Of a DNA stretch of 59,810 nt, positions 43,424-53,560 are shown piece after piece. The notes under the pieces were generated by a model. That model saw only the letters and a program-made list of their open reading frames with translations, did not search any database and was not told where the DNA came from. The position numbers were made by a program, and so were the translations under genes. Source of the DNA: an uncultured Rhodospirillaceae bacterium (GTDB lineage Bacteria > Pseudomonadota > Alphaproteobacteria > Rhodospirillales > Magnetospirillaceae); contig CAIUSV010000013.1 in NCBI GenBank assembly GCA_903901915.1, positions 1 to 59,810 of the forward strand. Reading direction: 5' to 3'. Every line of letters starts with the position of its first letter. Position 1 is the first letter of the stretch.

Positions 43424-45265
43424 ATGCCGCCTTATCGTTCCCGTACGTCCACCCACGGCCGCAACATGGCCGGCGCTCGCGGTCTGTGGCGCGCCACCGG
43501 CATGACCGACGCGGATTTCGGCAAGCCGATCATCGCCATCGCCAATTCCTTCACCCAATTCGTTCCGGGCCACGTTCACCTCAAGGACCTGGGCCAGATG
43601 GTGGCGCGCGAGATCGAGCGGGCAGGGGGGGTCGCCAAGGAATTCGATACCATCGCCATCGATGACGGTATCGCCATGGGGCATTCGGGCATGCTGTATT
43701 CGCTGCCGTCGCGCGAGTTGATCGCCGATTCGGTGGAGTACATGGTCAACGCCCACTGTGCCGACGCCCTGGTCTGCATCTCCAACTGCGACAAGATCAC
43801 TCCGGGCATGCTGATGGCGTCGCTTCGCCTCGACATTCCCACCATCTTCGTTTCCGGCGGTCCGATGGAGGCCGGAAAGGTGACGGTGAAGGGCGAAACC
43901 CGCGCCGTCGATCTGATCGACGCCATGATCAAGGGGGCCGATGCCTCGGTGTCGGACGAGGAGGCGCTGGCCTACGAGCGCGACAGCTGCCCCACCTGTG
44001 GCTCGTGCTCGGGCATGTTCACCGCCAATTCCATGAATTGCCTGATGGAAGCGTTGGGGTTGGCTCTGCCGGGCAACGGTACCGTGGTCGCCACTCACGC
44101 CGACCGCAAGGAGCTATTCCTGGAGGCCGGGCGTCGTATCGTCGATCTGGCTCGGCGCGCCTACGAACAGGATGATGCCAGCGCGCGGCCGCGTTCCATC
44201 GCCACCCTTCAGGCGTTCGAGAATGCCATGACGCTGGATATCGCCATGGGTGGCTCGACCAATACCGTGTTGCACCTGCTGGCGGCGGCCGAGGAGGCCG
44301 GGGTGGCTTTCGGCATGGGCGACATCGATCGCCTCAGTCGGCGGGTGCCCTGCCTGTGCAAAGTGGCACCCAACGTTCCCGACGTCCACATCGAGGATGT
44401 CCACCGGGCCGGCGGTATCATCGGTATCCTGGGGCAGCTGGATCGGGCCGGGCTGATCAACCGCGATTGCGGTACGGTGCATTCGCGGACCCTGGCCGAG
44501 GCATTGGACAAGTGGGACGTCAGCCGTTCCAACGACGCCAAGGTGCGGGAATTCTATCGCGCCGGCCCCGGCGGTGTTCGCTCCACCGAGGCGTTTACCC
44601 AGGCCAAACGCTGGGAGGCACTCGATACCGACCGGGTCAAGGGTGTCATCCGGTCGGTTGACAACGCCTTTTCCAAGGACGGTGGCCTAGCGGTGCTGTT
44701 CGGCAATCTGGCGGTGGATGGCTGCATCGTCAAGACCGCCGGCGTCGATGACAAGAACCTGACCTTCTCCGGTCCGGCGGTGATCTGCGAAAGCCAGGAA
44801 GAGGCGGTGGCCAAGATCCTCGGTGGCGCTGTCGCGGCCGGCGACGTGGTCATCGTCCGCTACGAGGGGCCGCGCGGCGGTCCCGGGATGCAGGAAATGC
44901 TTTATCCCACCAGCTACCTGAAAAGCATGGGGCTGGGCAAGGCGTGCGCCCTGATCACCGACGGCCGTTTTTCCGGTGGCACCTCGGGCCTGTCCATCGG
45001 CCATGTCTCGCCCGAAGCGGCCGAGGGTGGCGCCATCGGCCTGATCGCCGCCGGAGATATCGTCGATATCGACATTCCCCGCCGCTCGATCCAGATTCGG
45101 GTGTCGGAGGTGGAACTGGACAAGCGACGCCAAGCCCAGGCGGCCAAGGGCTGGAAGCCGGTGGCGCGGGATCGTCCGGTCTCCCCCGCGCTTCGGGCCT
45201 ATGCGGCGATGACCACCAGTGCCGCCCGGGGCGCGGTCCGCGACGTGTCGCAGGTCGAAAAATAG
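43424..45265 (+). CDS. ilvD: Dihydroxy-acid dehydratase
   Basis: A 613-residue IlvD of normal length. It shows [13 protein letters not shown] near the N-terminus and the iron-sulfur cysteines in [12 protein letters not shown] and [32 protein letters not shown] and [20 protein letters not shown] follow near the C-terminus. It dehydrates 2,3-dihydroxy-isovalerate and -methylvalerate in branched-chain amino acid synthesis. It stands apart from other ilv genes here and follows the slt pair. Confidence 0.97.
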   Translation: MPPYRSRTSTHGRNMAGARGLWRATGMTDADFGKPIIAIANSFTQFVPGHVHLKDLGQMVAREIERAGGVAKEFDTIAIDDGIAMGHSGMLYSLPSRELIADSVEYMVNAHCADALVCISNCDKITPGMLMASLRLDIPTIFVSGGPMEAGKVTVKGETRAVDLIDAMIKGADASVSDEEALAYERDSCPTCGSCSGMFTANSMNCLMEALGLALPGNGTVVATHADRKELFLEAGRRIVDLARRAYEQDDASARPRSIATLQAFENAMTLDIAMGGSTNTVLHLLAAAEEAGVAFGMGDIDRLSRRVPCLCKVAPNVPDVHIEDVHRAGGIIGILGQLDRAGLINRDCGTVHSRTLAEALDKWDVSRSNDAKVREFYRAGPGGVRSTEAFTQAKRWEALDTDRVKGVIRSVDNAFSKDGGLAVLFGNLAVDGCIVKTAGVDDKNLTFSGPAVICESQEEAVAKILGGAVAAGDVVIVRYEGPRGGPGMQEMLYPTSYLKSMGLGKACALITDGRFSGGTSGLSIGHVSPEAAEGGAIGLIAAGDIVDIDIPRRSIQIRVSEVELDKRRQAQAAKGWKPVARDRPVSPALRAYAAMTTSAARGAVRDVSQVEK

Positions 45266-45277
45266 GGGGCACCCTCC

Positions 45278-46129
45278 ATGTCGATCGCGTGGAGCGAGAT
45301 GATGAGCGTCGGCGTGCCGGTGCTCGATTCCGACCACAAGACGTTGGTGGGACTGATCAACCATCTGCACCGCTCCATCGGTGATCCGGAGGAGTACGCC
45401 GCGGTCGGCAGCGTCCTGCGGTCGCTGGAGGATTATGCCGCCCATCACTTCGCCCGCGAGGAGCGGATGATGGAGGCCAGCCATTGTCCACAGTTGGTGC
45501 AGCACCGTCGCACCCACCAGGACTTCGTCCGGCGGGTCGGCGAGTTGAAGACCCGCTATGAGAACGGGCAGACCAGCGCCCTGGCCCGCGAATGCCTGAC
45601 GTTCCTGAATTCGTGGCTGATCAACCATATCTGCACCACCGACATGGGCTATCGCGCCTGGGTCATCGGGCACACCGAGGCTATGCAGGTCGGCGCCGAC
45701 CAGCACCTGACGGGGGAGAACAAGACGTCGGCGGTGACCGACTGGCGTCGCCTCAAGATCCTGGTAGTTGATGATAACATCAATTTTTGCGAGATTCTGA
45801 CCACCATTCTTCGCGGTGTCGGTGTTCCGTCGGTCGCGGTGGTCCATGACGTCGCCGCCGCCAAGGCGGTTCTGGAGACCGGCGAAGCCGATCTGGTGAT
45901 CTCCGACTGGCATGTCGGTACCGATAACGGTCTTGATCTGGTGAAGTGGATACGGCGCGGACCGCCGACGCTGAACACCCTGCCGGTGCTGATGCTGTCG
46001 GGGCATGAACGGCTGGTCAACCGCGACGTCGCCTTGCTGGCGGGGGCCGATGAATTCATGGAAAAGCCGATTTCCGCCCGCGGCCTGCTGATCTGCCTGG
46101 GACGGCTGGCCGCGCGCAAGCGCCAGTAA
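45278..46129 (+). CDS. Bacteriohemerythrin-receiver fusion protein
   Basis: A 283-residue two-domain protein. Residues 1-130 are a hemerythrin fold with di-iron ligands in the expected spacing: LDSDHKTL (His20), AAHHFAREERMM (His57, Glu61), QHRRTH (His76, His80) and INHICTTD (His117, Asp122). Residues 158-283 are a CheY-like receiver with LKILVVDDNINF, phospho-acceptor Asp210 in LVISDWHVGTDNG and Lys in EFMEKPIS. It probably links oxygen (or NO) binding to phospho-signalling. No kinase is adjacent. It follows ilvD by 12 bases and converges on xthA. Confidence 0.88.
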   Translation: MSIAWSEMMSVGVPVLDSDHKTLVGLINHLHRSIGDPEEYAAVGSVLRSLEDYAAHHFAREERMMEASHCPQLVQHRRTHQDFVRRVGELKTRYENGQTSALARECLTFLNSWLINHICTTDMGYRAWVIGHTEAMQVGADQHLTGENKTSAVTDWRRLKILVVDDNINFCEILTTILRGVGVPSVAVVHDVAAAKAVLETGEADLVISDWHVGTDNGLDLVKWIRRGPPTLNTLPVLMLSGHERLVNRDVALLAGADEFMEKPISARGLLICLGRLAARKRQ

Positions 46130-46134
46130 CGTCC

Positions 46135-46914
46135 TCAGCCCAGTTCCACCCACACCGGGGTATGGTCGCTGGCCTTGTCGCGGCCGCGCGGGGCCTTGTC
46201 GATGTCGCAGGCGACCAGACGGTCGGCGGCGGCGGGTGACAGCAGCAGATGGTCGATCCGCAGTCCCTGGTCGCGCGGCCAGGCGCCGGCTTGATAGTCC
46301 CAGAAGCTGTAGCGCCCCGCCTCGGGGTGGAGCGAGCGGAACGCCTCGGTCAGGCCGAGATGCAGCAACTGGCGGTACAGGGCGCGGCTTTCCGGACGGC
46401 AAAGGGCATCCTGCCCCCAATTGGCCGGATCATAGACATCGTCATCGGTGGGGCAGATGTTGTAGTCGCCACCCAGCACGAAGGGACGGTCCGCCGCCAG
46501 CAATCCTTCGGCGTGGGCGATCAGACGTCGCATCCACGCCAGTTTGTAATCGAATTTGTCTCCCGGCGCCGGATTGCCGTTGGGCAGATAAAGCGACGCC
46601 AGCCGGATATCGCCTACGGTGGCCTCGATATAGCGGGCCTGATCGTCGGACGGGTCGCCGGGCAGCCCGGCCCGGATATCGGCCATGGGCAGCCGCGACA
46701 GGATGGCGACACCGTTATAGCTTTTCTGCCCATGGCAGGCGGTGCGATAGCCCGCTGCCTCGAACTCCAGGGTGGGAAAGTGTTCGTCCTGGCACTTCGT
46801 CTCTTGTAGCAGCACCACATCCGGCCGCGCCGACCCCAGCCAGTCCAGCACGTTGGGCAACCGTGCCCGCACGGAATTGACGTTCCAGGTGGCGATGCGC
46901 AGACGCGGGGTCAC
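46135..46914 (-). CDS. xthA: Exodeoxyribonuclease III
   Basis: A 259-residue EEP-fold nuclease. RIATWNVNSVRARLPNVLDW is the N-terminal Asn motif, LLQETKCQDEHFP holds the metal-binding Glu, LGGDYNICPTDDDVYDP the Asp/Asn catalytic pair, and ASDHTPVWVEL the terminal Asp-His. It acts on AP sites and 3' ends in base-excision repair. The GTG at 46914 overlaps the erpA stop, so erpA and xthA are coupled. Confidence 0.95.
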   Translation of the reverse strand: MTPRLRIATWNVNSVRARLPNVLDWLGSARPDVVLLQETKCQDEHFPTLEFEAAGYRTACHGQKSYNGVAILSRLPMADIRAGLPGDPSDDQARYIEATVGDIRLASLYLPNGNPAPGDKFDYKLAWMRRLIAHAEGLLAADRPFVLGGDYNICPTDDDVYDPANWGQDALCRPESRALYRQLLHLGLTEAFRSLHPEAGRYSFWDYQAGAWPRDQGLRIDHLLLSPAAADRLVACDIDKAPRGRDKASDHTPVWVELG

Positions 46915-47264
46915 ACCGAAAACGAGCTACCGCAGCCGCAGGTCGAGGAAGCGTTGGGATTCTTGACCTGGAACGAGGCACCGACCAGATCCTCGACGTA
47001 ATCGACCACGGAACCGTCGAGCAGGTCGAGGGAGGTCTGATCGATCACCACCCGGATACCGTATTCCTCGAACACCCGATCATCGTCGTTGATGCTGTCG
47101 TCCAGCGAGATACCGTACTGGAAGCCGGAACAGCCGCCGCCCGAGACACCAAGGCGCAGCATCATGTTGGGCTTGCCTTCCATCTGGATCAGGGTCTGAA
47201 CCCGCTCGGCGGCGCTTTCGGTGACGCTGACGCGCGCGGCGTAATTATGTTCGGTCTCGGCCAT
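46911..47264 (-). CDS. erpA: Iron-sulfur cluster insertion protein
   Basis: A 117-residue A-type iron-sulfur carrier. The three cluster cysteines are in SGGGCSGFQYG and STCGCGSSFSV, separated by the usual 60-odd residues, with DQTSLDLLDGSVVDYVEDL between. The ATG at 47264 gives the typical short N-terminus. It hands Fe-S clusters to target enzymes such as IlvD or CysH. It is divergent from the HD-NACHT gene; the 260-base intergenic region upstream is AT-rich near 47430-47490. Confidence 0.94.
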   Translation of the reverse strand: MAETEHNYAARVSVTESAAERVQTLIQMEGKPNMMLRLGVSGGGCSGFQYGISLDDSINDDDRVFEEYGIRVVIDQTSLDLLDGSVVDYVEDLVGASFQVKNPNASSTCGCGSSFSV

Positions 47265-47524
47265 GGTGGTCCTCTGTGTCGAATGGCGATCGGCTGCCCC
47301 GAGGGTAGCACTCGCCCATTCCCGGTTAAAGGTCTGCGGCGAGAATTTAGGTATGGCGATGCGGAATTCAAGCCCGGCGCGGTTTGATCCCCGCCGCGAA
47401 GGGAGGGTGAGATCAATCATTCCCTCAATCGTCATAGCTGTACGTATATCGAATTTCCAGTTGTAGAATAAAATATGCACTGCGCACCATATGCGGGTAC
47501 GTGATTCTGCGATGGTGGCTGGCG

Positions 47525-50500
47525 ATGGCGCTTACGGAATTTTTGCTGGATGTCGATCGCCGCCGGTTGGATAAGGTCATCGATACCGCCACCGACATTC
47601 TCAGCCGGCCGGTGGATCTCGCCTATACCGACCACACCATCAAGCACAAACAAGTCGTCAGGAGCCACCTCGACAGCTTTGTCGTGCCATGGGTCAAGGA
47701 TCGGCTGAACAGGGGCGATCGTCCCGACCGCATCAGCACCGAACTGTTGGTGCTGTTGTCGGCGACCTATCTCCACGACATCGGCATGCAGATGGTGAAG
47801 CCGGAGGTGTTGGCGAGCCTGCCGTCGTTGACGGATGCCGAGCGCGAAGAGGCGCGGCGGCTGCCCCCGGGCGAAATTACCGAGGCCCATCGTCAGATCT
47901 CGCGCCGTCTTCATCACAAGATCGCCCACGACTGGATCGCCAGCCCGCATTGCAAGCGGGAGTCGTTTCCGTCACTGTCCGGGGTGGACGGGGTGCGCCT
48001 GATGGTGGCCAAGGTCGTCTGGGCGCATAACATTTGGCTGAACGACCCCGAAGCTTACGGGGACTACAAGAACGTTGTCGCCCCCAGCCACCAGCCGGAA
48101 GGCGACATCCGGGTGCATTGGCTGTCTGCTTTTCTGCGGCTCGCCGATATTCTCGACCAGGACAAGCGGCGCGTCGACCTCGAGGCGGCCAAGCGGCTGC
48201 CGGTGCCGCCGGTGTCGATGGTGCATTGGTGGCGTCATCACTATGTCAATGCCTGCCGGTTGGGTCGGCGCGACGATGACGGTTTCCCGCTGACGGTGGC
48301 TTTCCGCTTGCCCGATGACTACAAAAGTGAGCGGGAGTGGCTGGTGCCGGCGCTCCATTCGGCGACGGTCGGATGCATCGAGGCCGAGCAGGCGCGAATG
48401 AGAGAATGGCTCGGCCCCAACGGCATTCACATTCGCATTCCCGACGTCACCGACTGCCATGTGGAGATCGACCCCGACGCGGTAGCGATGCCGCCCGAGG
48501 TGATGGCGGAATTCCGCAAGACATGGCCGCAGGCCGCGGCCGCGGCCAGACGCGCCGATCTGCACAACGCCGCCGAGGACGATACCCTGACGGCGAAGGG
48601 GTTCGAGGATGCGTACGCAGTGCTGGTCGCCGGCCGCGAAATCGACGAATACCTGCGCAACGTGCGGGCGCGACTGGACGGCGACGTCGGCGGCGGCGTC
48701 TATTCGCCATTGGAACTGCGGGTCAGTGACGAGGTGAAATCGGCGCTTGATCACCTGGGGACGCTGTTGCGCACGCAGCAGGTTCAGCCGCATCCGATCG
48801 TGGTGGTCGGGGCGCCCGGCGGTGGCAAGACCACCCTGTTGCGGCGCTATGTCTGGGAATGGAGCAGTCAGGACAAGGCCGATCCGTTGCCGATCTACGT
48901 CCAGGCGACCCGCTTTGGAAGCCCGGACTGGGCGGCGGCGATCGAGCGGCGGCTGCCGAGCCTGGAGCATGCGTGCTCCGACGCGGAGCTGGCGGCGTTG
49001 GATGAAGAAATACTGCGCGAACTGCTGCTGCTGATCGAGCGCAGCCTGGCCGAGATCATCGGCGTGTCCGGGCGGCAGATGGCGGCGGTGGTCCAGGAAA
49101 TACTGGCGCGGCGGACCTGTGTCATTCTGTTTGACGGCATCAACGAATTGCCGCCGGTACTTGGCAGTCTGGCCGCTGGGGCGGTCAGGGTGTTTCTCGC
49201 CTCGTTTTCCCGCCACCGTGTCGTGGTCACCAGCCGCACCGGCGACTTCCGTCCCGGTGCCTTTCCCCAGCATCAGTATTGCGAATTGATGCCCATGAGC
49301 GAAGCGGCGGTGCGGCAATATTGGGAGGACGTGAACGTTCCGGCGGCGGCGGTGCGGCGGTTTTTCGCGGGGGCGCCGATGGGGGTGCGCGAGCTGGTGC
49401 GCACGCCCATGGCCGCCTATATGACCGGCGAACTGCTGAAACTGCCGGACCCGGAGCCGGTGACCTCGGCGGGGCGGCTGTTTCAGCGCTATGTTCGCGA
49501 GGTGTTGCGGCGCTGGCGCGACCGTTATCCGGCGTCCCGGTTGGACGAGACCCGGATGCGCGCGTTGCTGGGCGAAATCGCCTTCACCGCGTTCAGGAGC
49601 GGCCAAGTGTCGTTCTCGCCCATCCTCGTCCGTCTCGCCATTCATGGCTGGCTGGCCGAGATGGATGCCGGCGAGGCCGCCGATCTTCGCGGTGATCAGG
49701 CGGTGGACATTGTTGCCACCGGATTGCTCGACGAGGTGATCAGCACCGGATTTCTTCAGCCGGTCGGTGGAAGCGACGACGATTCCGGCCTGCGGTTCCG
49801 TCATCATACCCTTCAGGACTATTTCGCGGCGGTGGCGATCCCGTCGCGCATCGAGCAATTGCCGAAGATCGTCGCCATGCCGGTATTCCACGAGGCCATC
49901 GGCATGGTGGTCGGGCTGGCCGACGATCCCGGCGGCTTCATCCGGCGATTGTGCGCCGCCACGTCGGAGGATTGGGGATTCACCCAATTGCTGCCGCTGC
50001 TGTTTCGGGTCATCGGCGAGGCGCGGGTGCCGGTGGAGGCCGACGACCTGCTGCGGGTCTTCGCCGGTGCCGCGCCGCTGTACTCGGCGGCGGTGGGCAT
50101 TCTTTCCCCCTTTGCCGCCGAGACATTGTGCCATCTGTTCGCCCAGGTGGACTGGTCGATCACCGGCAGTTTCCTCGCCTTCATCGCCGGGGACGAGGCT
50201 CGTCCGGAATGGGAGCGCGAGCCGGCCGGCCGGGGCGTGGTGTTCGCCATGAGCCAGAAGCAGCCGCCATCGCCCGAGGCGCTGCGGCCGCTGTTCTGGG
50301 GCGGTATTCCGCCCGAAGTCGCTGCAGATTACGAGACGGCCAAGAATGCCCTGGCGACAGGAGTGGATCAGGGGGGCGACGCCACTTCCTTCGCCCGGGT
50401 GCCGTTGATGCTGGCGGGGCTTACCGCTTCGACATCATTCAATATTGATACAAAATTCGATATCGCCGGAAGACTGGCGCGGTGTAGTCCCCACCAACTT

Positions 50501-52312
50501 GGGTCATTGCAAGCCGTTTTCATTGAAGAGTGTTGTGTTTTCGGGGCCATGGACGAGTCAGAGCACGAATTGGTGCGGTCAATGATCGTCAATCGGTTGG
50601 CGGATCTTATTTTGCGCAACGAGGATATTGCCTGTCAGGCGGGGCAAACGGATTATGCCAAGGGCTACCGCGCCGCCTGGGGCAGAATACACCTCAAGTT
50701 GCCCTTGCTGTGCCGTCTGGTGGGAACGTCGGCGGATGTCAATGCCGACGATCGCGCCGCCGTGCTGGAGCTGATCGCCATGGTCGAGGCGCCGCCCTAT
50801 CCTATTCGCCCGTTTTCGCGGCAGGAGTCCGAGATGGTGGTGGTTGGCAGCCTCCGACACATGGCCGGGCCGGTGCTTGATGCCTTGCGGGACTTGGCGA
50901 GCCGTTCCGCCAACCCGTTCCTGGTGCATTGGCTGGGAGAGATCGTGCCGGGCGATCCGGTCCGCTATGGCTGGTCGCGGTTGGAGCCCGCCGTTGTCGC
51001 CGCCGGGGCGGCGGGCTATTTCCTGTGGACCGCCCACCGCGATCTTGCGTTGCCGGCGGCATTGGCCCGCTACCATGTTCAGCCGGCGGTTCCGCCCCCT
51101 GAAATACTGGTCGACCTGCTGCTGCGCGGCGATACCACCGGATTCGTCGAATCGGTGGCGACGCGGGGGCTGACCGAGGCCGCCATCGCTCCGTGCCTGA
51201 AGATCGCCGCCGCCACGCCGCAACGGTTGGAGGCGGTGGTGGAGGCGATCGCCGCCATCGATAATGCCTTGGGGTGGGCTGCCAAATGCGAGGCGCTGGT
51301 CCAGGCGGCCGCGAGCTATCCGGCGGCCGAGATCGATCGTCTGGTCGAGAAATTCGCCATTCCGGTGGAGGATCTGCTCGAACAATACAGCAATGTGAAT
51401 ATTGAGCGAAAAGAGCCGATCATCGCCCATCTGGCGCGGATTTTCGGGGACAGCGACCGTCTTCCTCGGGATCGCTTCGCTCGGCGTGTATCCTATCTTG
51501 TCTATGTCCGCCATGCTCTGGGGCTGGCGGAGGCGATTTCCGTGGCGGTGGCCGACGGAGTGATCGAGGCCATGCTCTCGGAGCCCGGCGCGAGGGCGTA
51601 TGTTTCACGGGTTGTCGAGTTGGCGCGGGAACTGCACCCCGAGGCCGGAGTCAATCCCGACCTGGATCGGTTGACCCGCGCCATTGCCCCTCGGCTGCGG
51701 AAGGGCGGGTTGGCCGATTGGTTTCGGACTTTTGCCGTCGGGGCTCTTCGGCGGGGTGAGGTGTCGGCCGAGGCGGTCCGTGATACCCTGGTCGCGGTCC
51801 TCGATGCGCCGTCCCCGCAACTCGACCGTCATCATCGCAAGGTGTTGTTCGACGTTCTGCAATCCATCGATGATCGCGAATTCCATTCGCGCCTCGACCG
51901 CTATCTCGCCCTGTGCCCCATCGATACCGAGGCGGCGGCCTCGGATTACGGTAACGCCGGCTGGAGCTGTTATCGGGTCGGCGACGACGACCGCTTTCTC
52001 GATCTGACCGAGCGGGCCTTGCTGCTGGCGCCGGGTGCCGACTGGCTGTTGGGCAATCGCGCCTTCGCCCTCTACCTGCTCGGTCGTCCGCGTGGCGAGG
52101 TGATGGACGCCTATGCGCGGGCGGTGGCGGCGACCCCCGACCGCCAACGCTGGCACAAGGTTGCCGTCGAGGATCTGGAACACCACCCCGAGCTGCGCTC
52201 CGGTGCCGCGCCGGTGCCGGCGGACCTGATCAAGGTCGTGGACGCGCTTGGCCGGAATCTTGCCGACGCTTCCCCGCCGCCCGAGGCGGAGGATGCGCCG
52301 TCCCCGGCATGA
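47525..52312 (+). CDS. HD-domain/NACHT STAND-type NTPase, putative defence protein
   Basis: About 1,595 residues. The N-terminal 220 residues form an HD phosphohydrolase-like domain: YTDHTIKHKQ, LSATYLHDIGMQM (the HD pair), RRLHHKIAHDWI, KVVWAHNIWL and FLRLADILDQDKRR, the H...HD...H...D set, as in HD-CE domains linked to bacterial conflict proteins. A linker leads to a NACHT/STAND NTPase near residues 422-700 with Walker A VVVGAPGGGKTTLLRRY and Walker B CVILFDGINELPP. FRHHTLQDYFAAVAI ends the winged-helix part, as in NACHT ATPases. The remaining 800 residues are helical, with a TPR-like pair near the end. It probably senses a phage or stress signal and activates the HD effector. An alternative GTG start at 47501 adds eight residues. 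Confidence 0.85.
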   Translation: MALTEFLLDVDRRRLDKVIDTATDILSRPVDLAYTDHTIKHKQVVRSHLDSFVVPWVKDRLNRGDRPDRISTELLVLLSATYLHDIGMQMVKPEVLASLPSLTDAEREEARRLPPGEITEAHRQISRRLHHKIAHDWIASPHCKRESFPSLSGVDGVRLMVAKVVWAHNIWLNDPEAYGDYKNVVAPSHQPEGDIRVHWLSAFLRLADILDQDKRRVDLEAAKRLPVPPVSMVHWWRHHYVNACRLGRRDDDGFPLTVAFRLPDDYKSEREWLVPALHSATVGCIEAEQARMREWLGPNGIHIRIPDVTDCHVEIDPDAVAMPPEVMAEFRKTWPQAAAAARRADLHNAAEDDTLTAKGFEDAYAVLVAGREIDEYLRNVRARLDGDVGGGVYSPLELRVSDEVKSALDHLGTLLRTQQVQPHPIVVVGAPGGGKTTLLRRYVWEWSSQDKADPLPIYVQATRFGSPDWAAAIERRLPSLEHACSDAELAALDEEILRELLLLIERSLAEIIGVSGRQMAAVVQEILARRTCVILFDGINELPPVLGSLAAGAVRVFLASFSRHRVVVTSRTGDFRPGAFPQHQYCELMPMSEAAVRQYWEDVNVPAAAVRRFFAGAPMGVRELVRTPMAAYMTGELLKLPDPEPVTSAGRLFQRYVREVLRRWRDRYPASRLDETRMRALLGEIAFTAFRSGQVSFSPILVRLAIHGWLAEMDAGEAADLRGDQAVDIVATGLLDEVISTGFLQPVGGSDDDSGLRFRHHTLQDYFAAVAIPSRIEQLPKIVAMPVFHEAIGMVVGLADDPGGFIRRLCAATSEDWGFTQLLPLLFRVIGEARVPVEADDLLRVFAGAAPLYSAAVGILSPFAAETLCHLFAQVDWSITGSFLAFIAGDEARPEWEREPAGRGVVFAMSQKQPPSPEALRPLFWGGIPPEVAADYETAKNALATGVDQGGDATSFARVPLMLAGLTASTSFNIDTKFDIAGRLARCSPHQLGSLQAVFIEECCVFGAMDESEHELVRSMIVNRLADLILRNEDIACQAGQTDYAKGYRAAWGRIHLKLPLLCRLVGTSADVNADDRAAVLELIAMVEAPPYPIRPFSRQESEMVVVGSLRHMAGPVLDALRDLASRSANPFLVHWLGEIVPGDPVRYGWSRLEPAVVAAGAAGYFLWTAHRDLALPAALARYHVQPAVPPPEILVDLLLRGDTTGFVESVATRGLTEAAIAPCLKIAAATPQRLEAVVEAIAAIDNALGWAAKCEALVQAAASYPAAEIDRLVEKFAIPVEDLLEQYSNVNIERKEPIIAHLARIFGDSDRLPRDRFARRVSYLVYVRHALGLAEAISVAVADGVIEAMLSEPGARAYVSRVVELARELHPEAGVNPDLDRLTRAIAPRLRKGGLADWFRTFAVGALRRGEVSAEAVRDTLVAVLDAPSPQLDRHHRKVLFDVLQSIDDREFHSRLDRYLALCPIDTEAAASDYGNAGWSCYRVGDDDRFLDLTERALLLAPGADWLLGNRAFALYLLGRPRGEVMDAYARAVAATPDRQRWHKVAVEDLEHHPELRSGAAPVPADLIKVVDALGRNLADASPPPEAEDAPSPA

Positions 52313-52357
52313 GGCGGCGGTGTTGCGTTCGCGCGGCGCGGCGGTTAGTGTCCGCAC

Positions 52358-53560
52358 ATGAAGGCTTCCTGTTATCATCGCCCTTATCCGCTTGCGGCCT
52401 ATGCCTGCCGGCCCGACGAGTCGCGCGGTCGTCTGCATTCCGAGCCTGACAGCCCGACCCGGTCGCCGTTCCAGCGCGACCGCGACCGTATCATCCATTC
52501 CGCCGCCTTCCGTCGGCTGCAATACAAGACCCAGGTGTTCGTCTATCACGAGGGCGAGAATTTCCGCACCCGTCTGACCCATTCGCTGGAGGTGTCGCAG
52601 ATCGCGCGCTCCATCGCCCGGGTGCTGGGACTCGACGAGGATATCGCCGAGGCGCTGGCCCTGGCCCATGATCTGGGGCACACCCCGTTCGGCCATGCCG
52701 GCGAGGATGCGCTGCAAGAGGTGCTGGCGGAATACGGCGGTTTCGATCACAACGCCCAGTCCTTGCGCATCGTTACCCGGCTGGAGCGGCGCTATATCGC
52801 CTTCGACGGCCTCAACCTGACCTGGGAGACCCTGGAAGGGCTGGTCAAGCACAACGGCCCCCTGACGGGGCCGCTGGCGGTCAACAAGGGCCGGGCGCTG
52901 CCCCGCGCCATCGCCGAATACGCCCAACTGCACGACCTCGATCTCGACACCTATGCCGGTGCCGAGGCCCAGGTGGCGGCGCTGGCCGACGACATCGCCT
53001 ACAACAACCACGATATCGATGACGGCCTGCGCGCCGGCCTGTTCACCATCAAGGATCTGGCGGACGTGCCGCTGGTGGGGCCGTTGTTCCATCAGGTGAT
53101 GCGCGATCATCCCGACGCCGACACCTCATTGCACATCCATGAGGTGGTGCGGCGCATGATCGGCATCATGATTCTCGACCTGATCGAGGAAACCCGTAAG
53201 CGCATCGCCGAGTTCAAGCCGGAATCCGCCGACGAGGTGCGCCGGCTGGGCCGCCCGCTGGCGGCCTTTTCCGAGGAAATGCGTGCCAACGACGGGGCAT
53301 TGCGCCGTTTTCTGTTTCCCAACATGTACCGTCACTTCACCGTCAATCGCATGACCAGCAAGGGCCGGCGGGTGGTGCGGGATCTGTTCACCCTGCTGTT
53401 CGCCGAGCCCGAGTGCCTGCCGCCGGAATGGCGTCGTCAAGCCGACGGCAAGGGAACCGCCAAGACCGCCCGCGTCGTGGGCGACTACATCGCCGGCATG
53501 ACCGACCGCTTTGCGCTGGACGAGCATCGCCGCCTGTTCGACATGCAAGAGAAGCCCTGA
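52358..53560 (+). CDS. dgt: Deoxyguanosinetriphosphate triphosphohydrolase-like protein
   Basis: A 400-residue HD-superfamily dNTPase. The N-terminal [20 protein letters not shown] and [20 protein letters not shown] are Dgt markers. The metal motif is [19 protein letters not shown], and [15 protein letters not shown] completes the site. It hydrolyses dNTPs to nucleosides and triphosphate. Its TGA overlaps the argS ATG. In relatives dgt is often divergent from erpA; here the HD-NACHT gene lies between them. Confidence 0.94.
   Translation: MKASCYHRPYPLAAYACRPDESRGRLHSEPDSPTRSPFQRDRDRIIHSAAFRRLQYKTQVFVYHEGENFRTRLTHSLEVSQIARSIARVLGLDEDIAEALALAHDLGHTPFGHAGEDALQEVLAEYGGFDHNAQSLRIVTRLERRYIAFDGLNLTWETLEGLVKHNGPLTGPLAVNKGRALPRAIAEYAQLHDLDLDTYAGAEAQVAALADDIAYNNHDIDDGLRAGLFTIKDLADVPLVGPLFHQVMRDHPDADTSLHIHEVVRRMIGIMILDLIEETRKRIAEFKPESADEVRRLGRPLAAFSEEMRANDGALRRFLFPNMYRHFTVNRMTSKGRRVVRDLFTLLFAEPECLPPEWRRQADGKGTAKTARVVGDYIAGMTDRFALDEHRRLFDMQEKP

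Noticed and set aside
47403-47426. Imperfect GAGGG/CCCTC hairpin upstream of the HD-NACHT gene as an attachment site or riboswitch
   Set aside because: The stem has a two-base bulge, no matching copy was seen near 52313-52357, and no integrase is present.
47972-50134. A 720-codon open frame on the minus strand inside the HD-NACHT gene
   Set aside because: It is the antisense shadow of the HD-NACHT reading frame, with His/Arg/Gln-rich low-complexity translation and no motifs.
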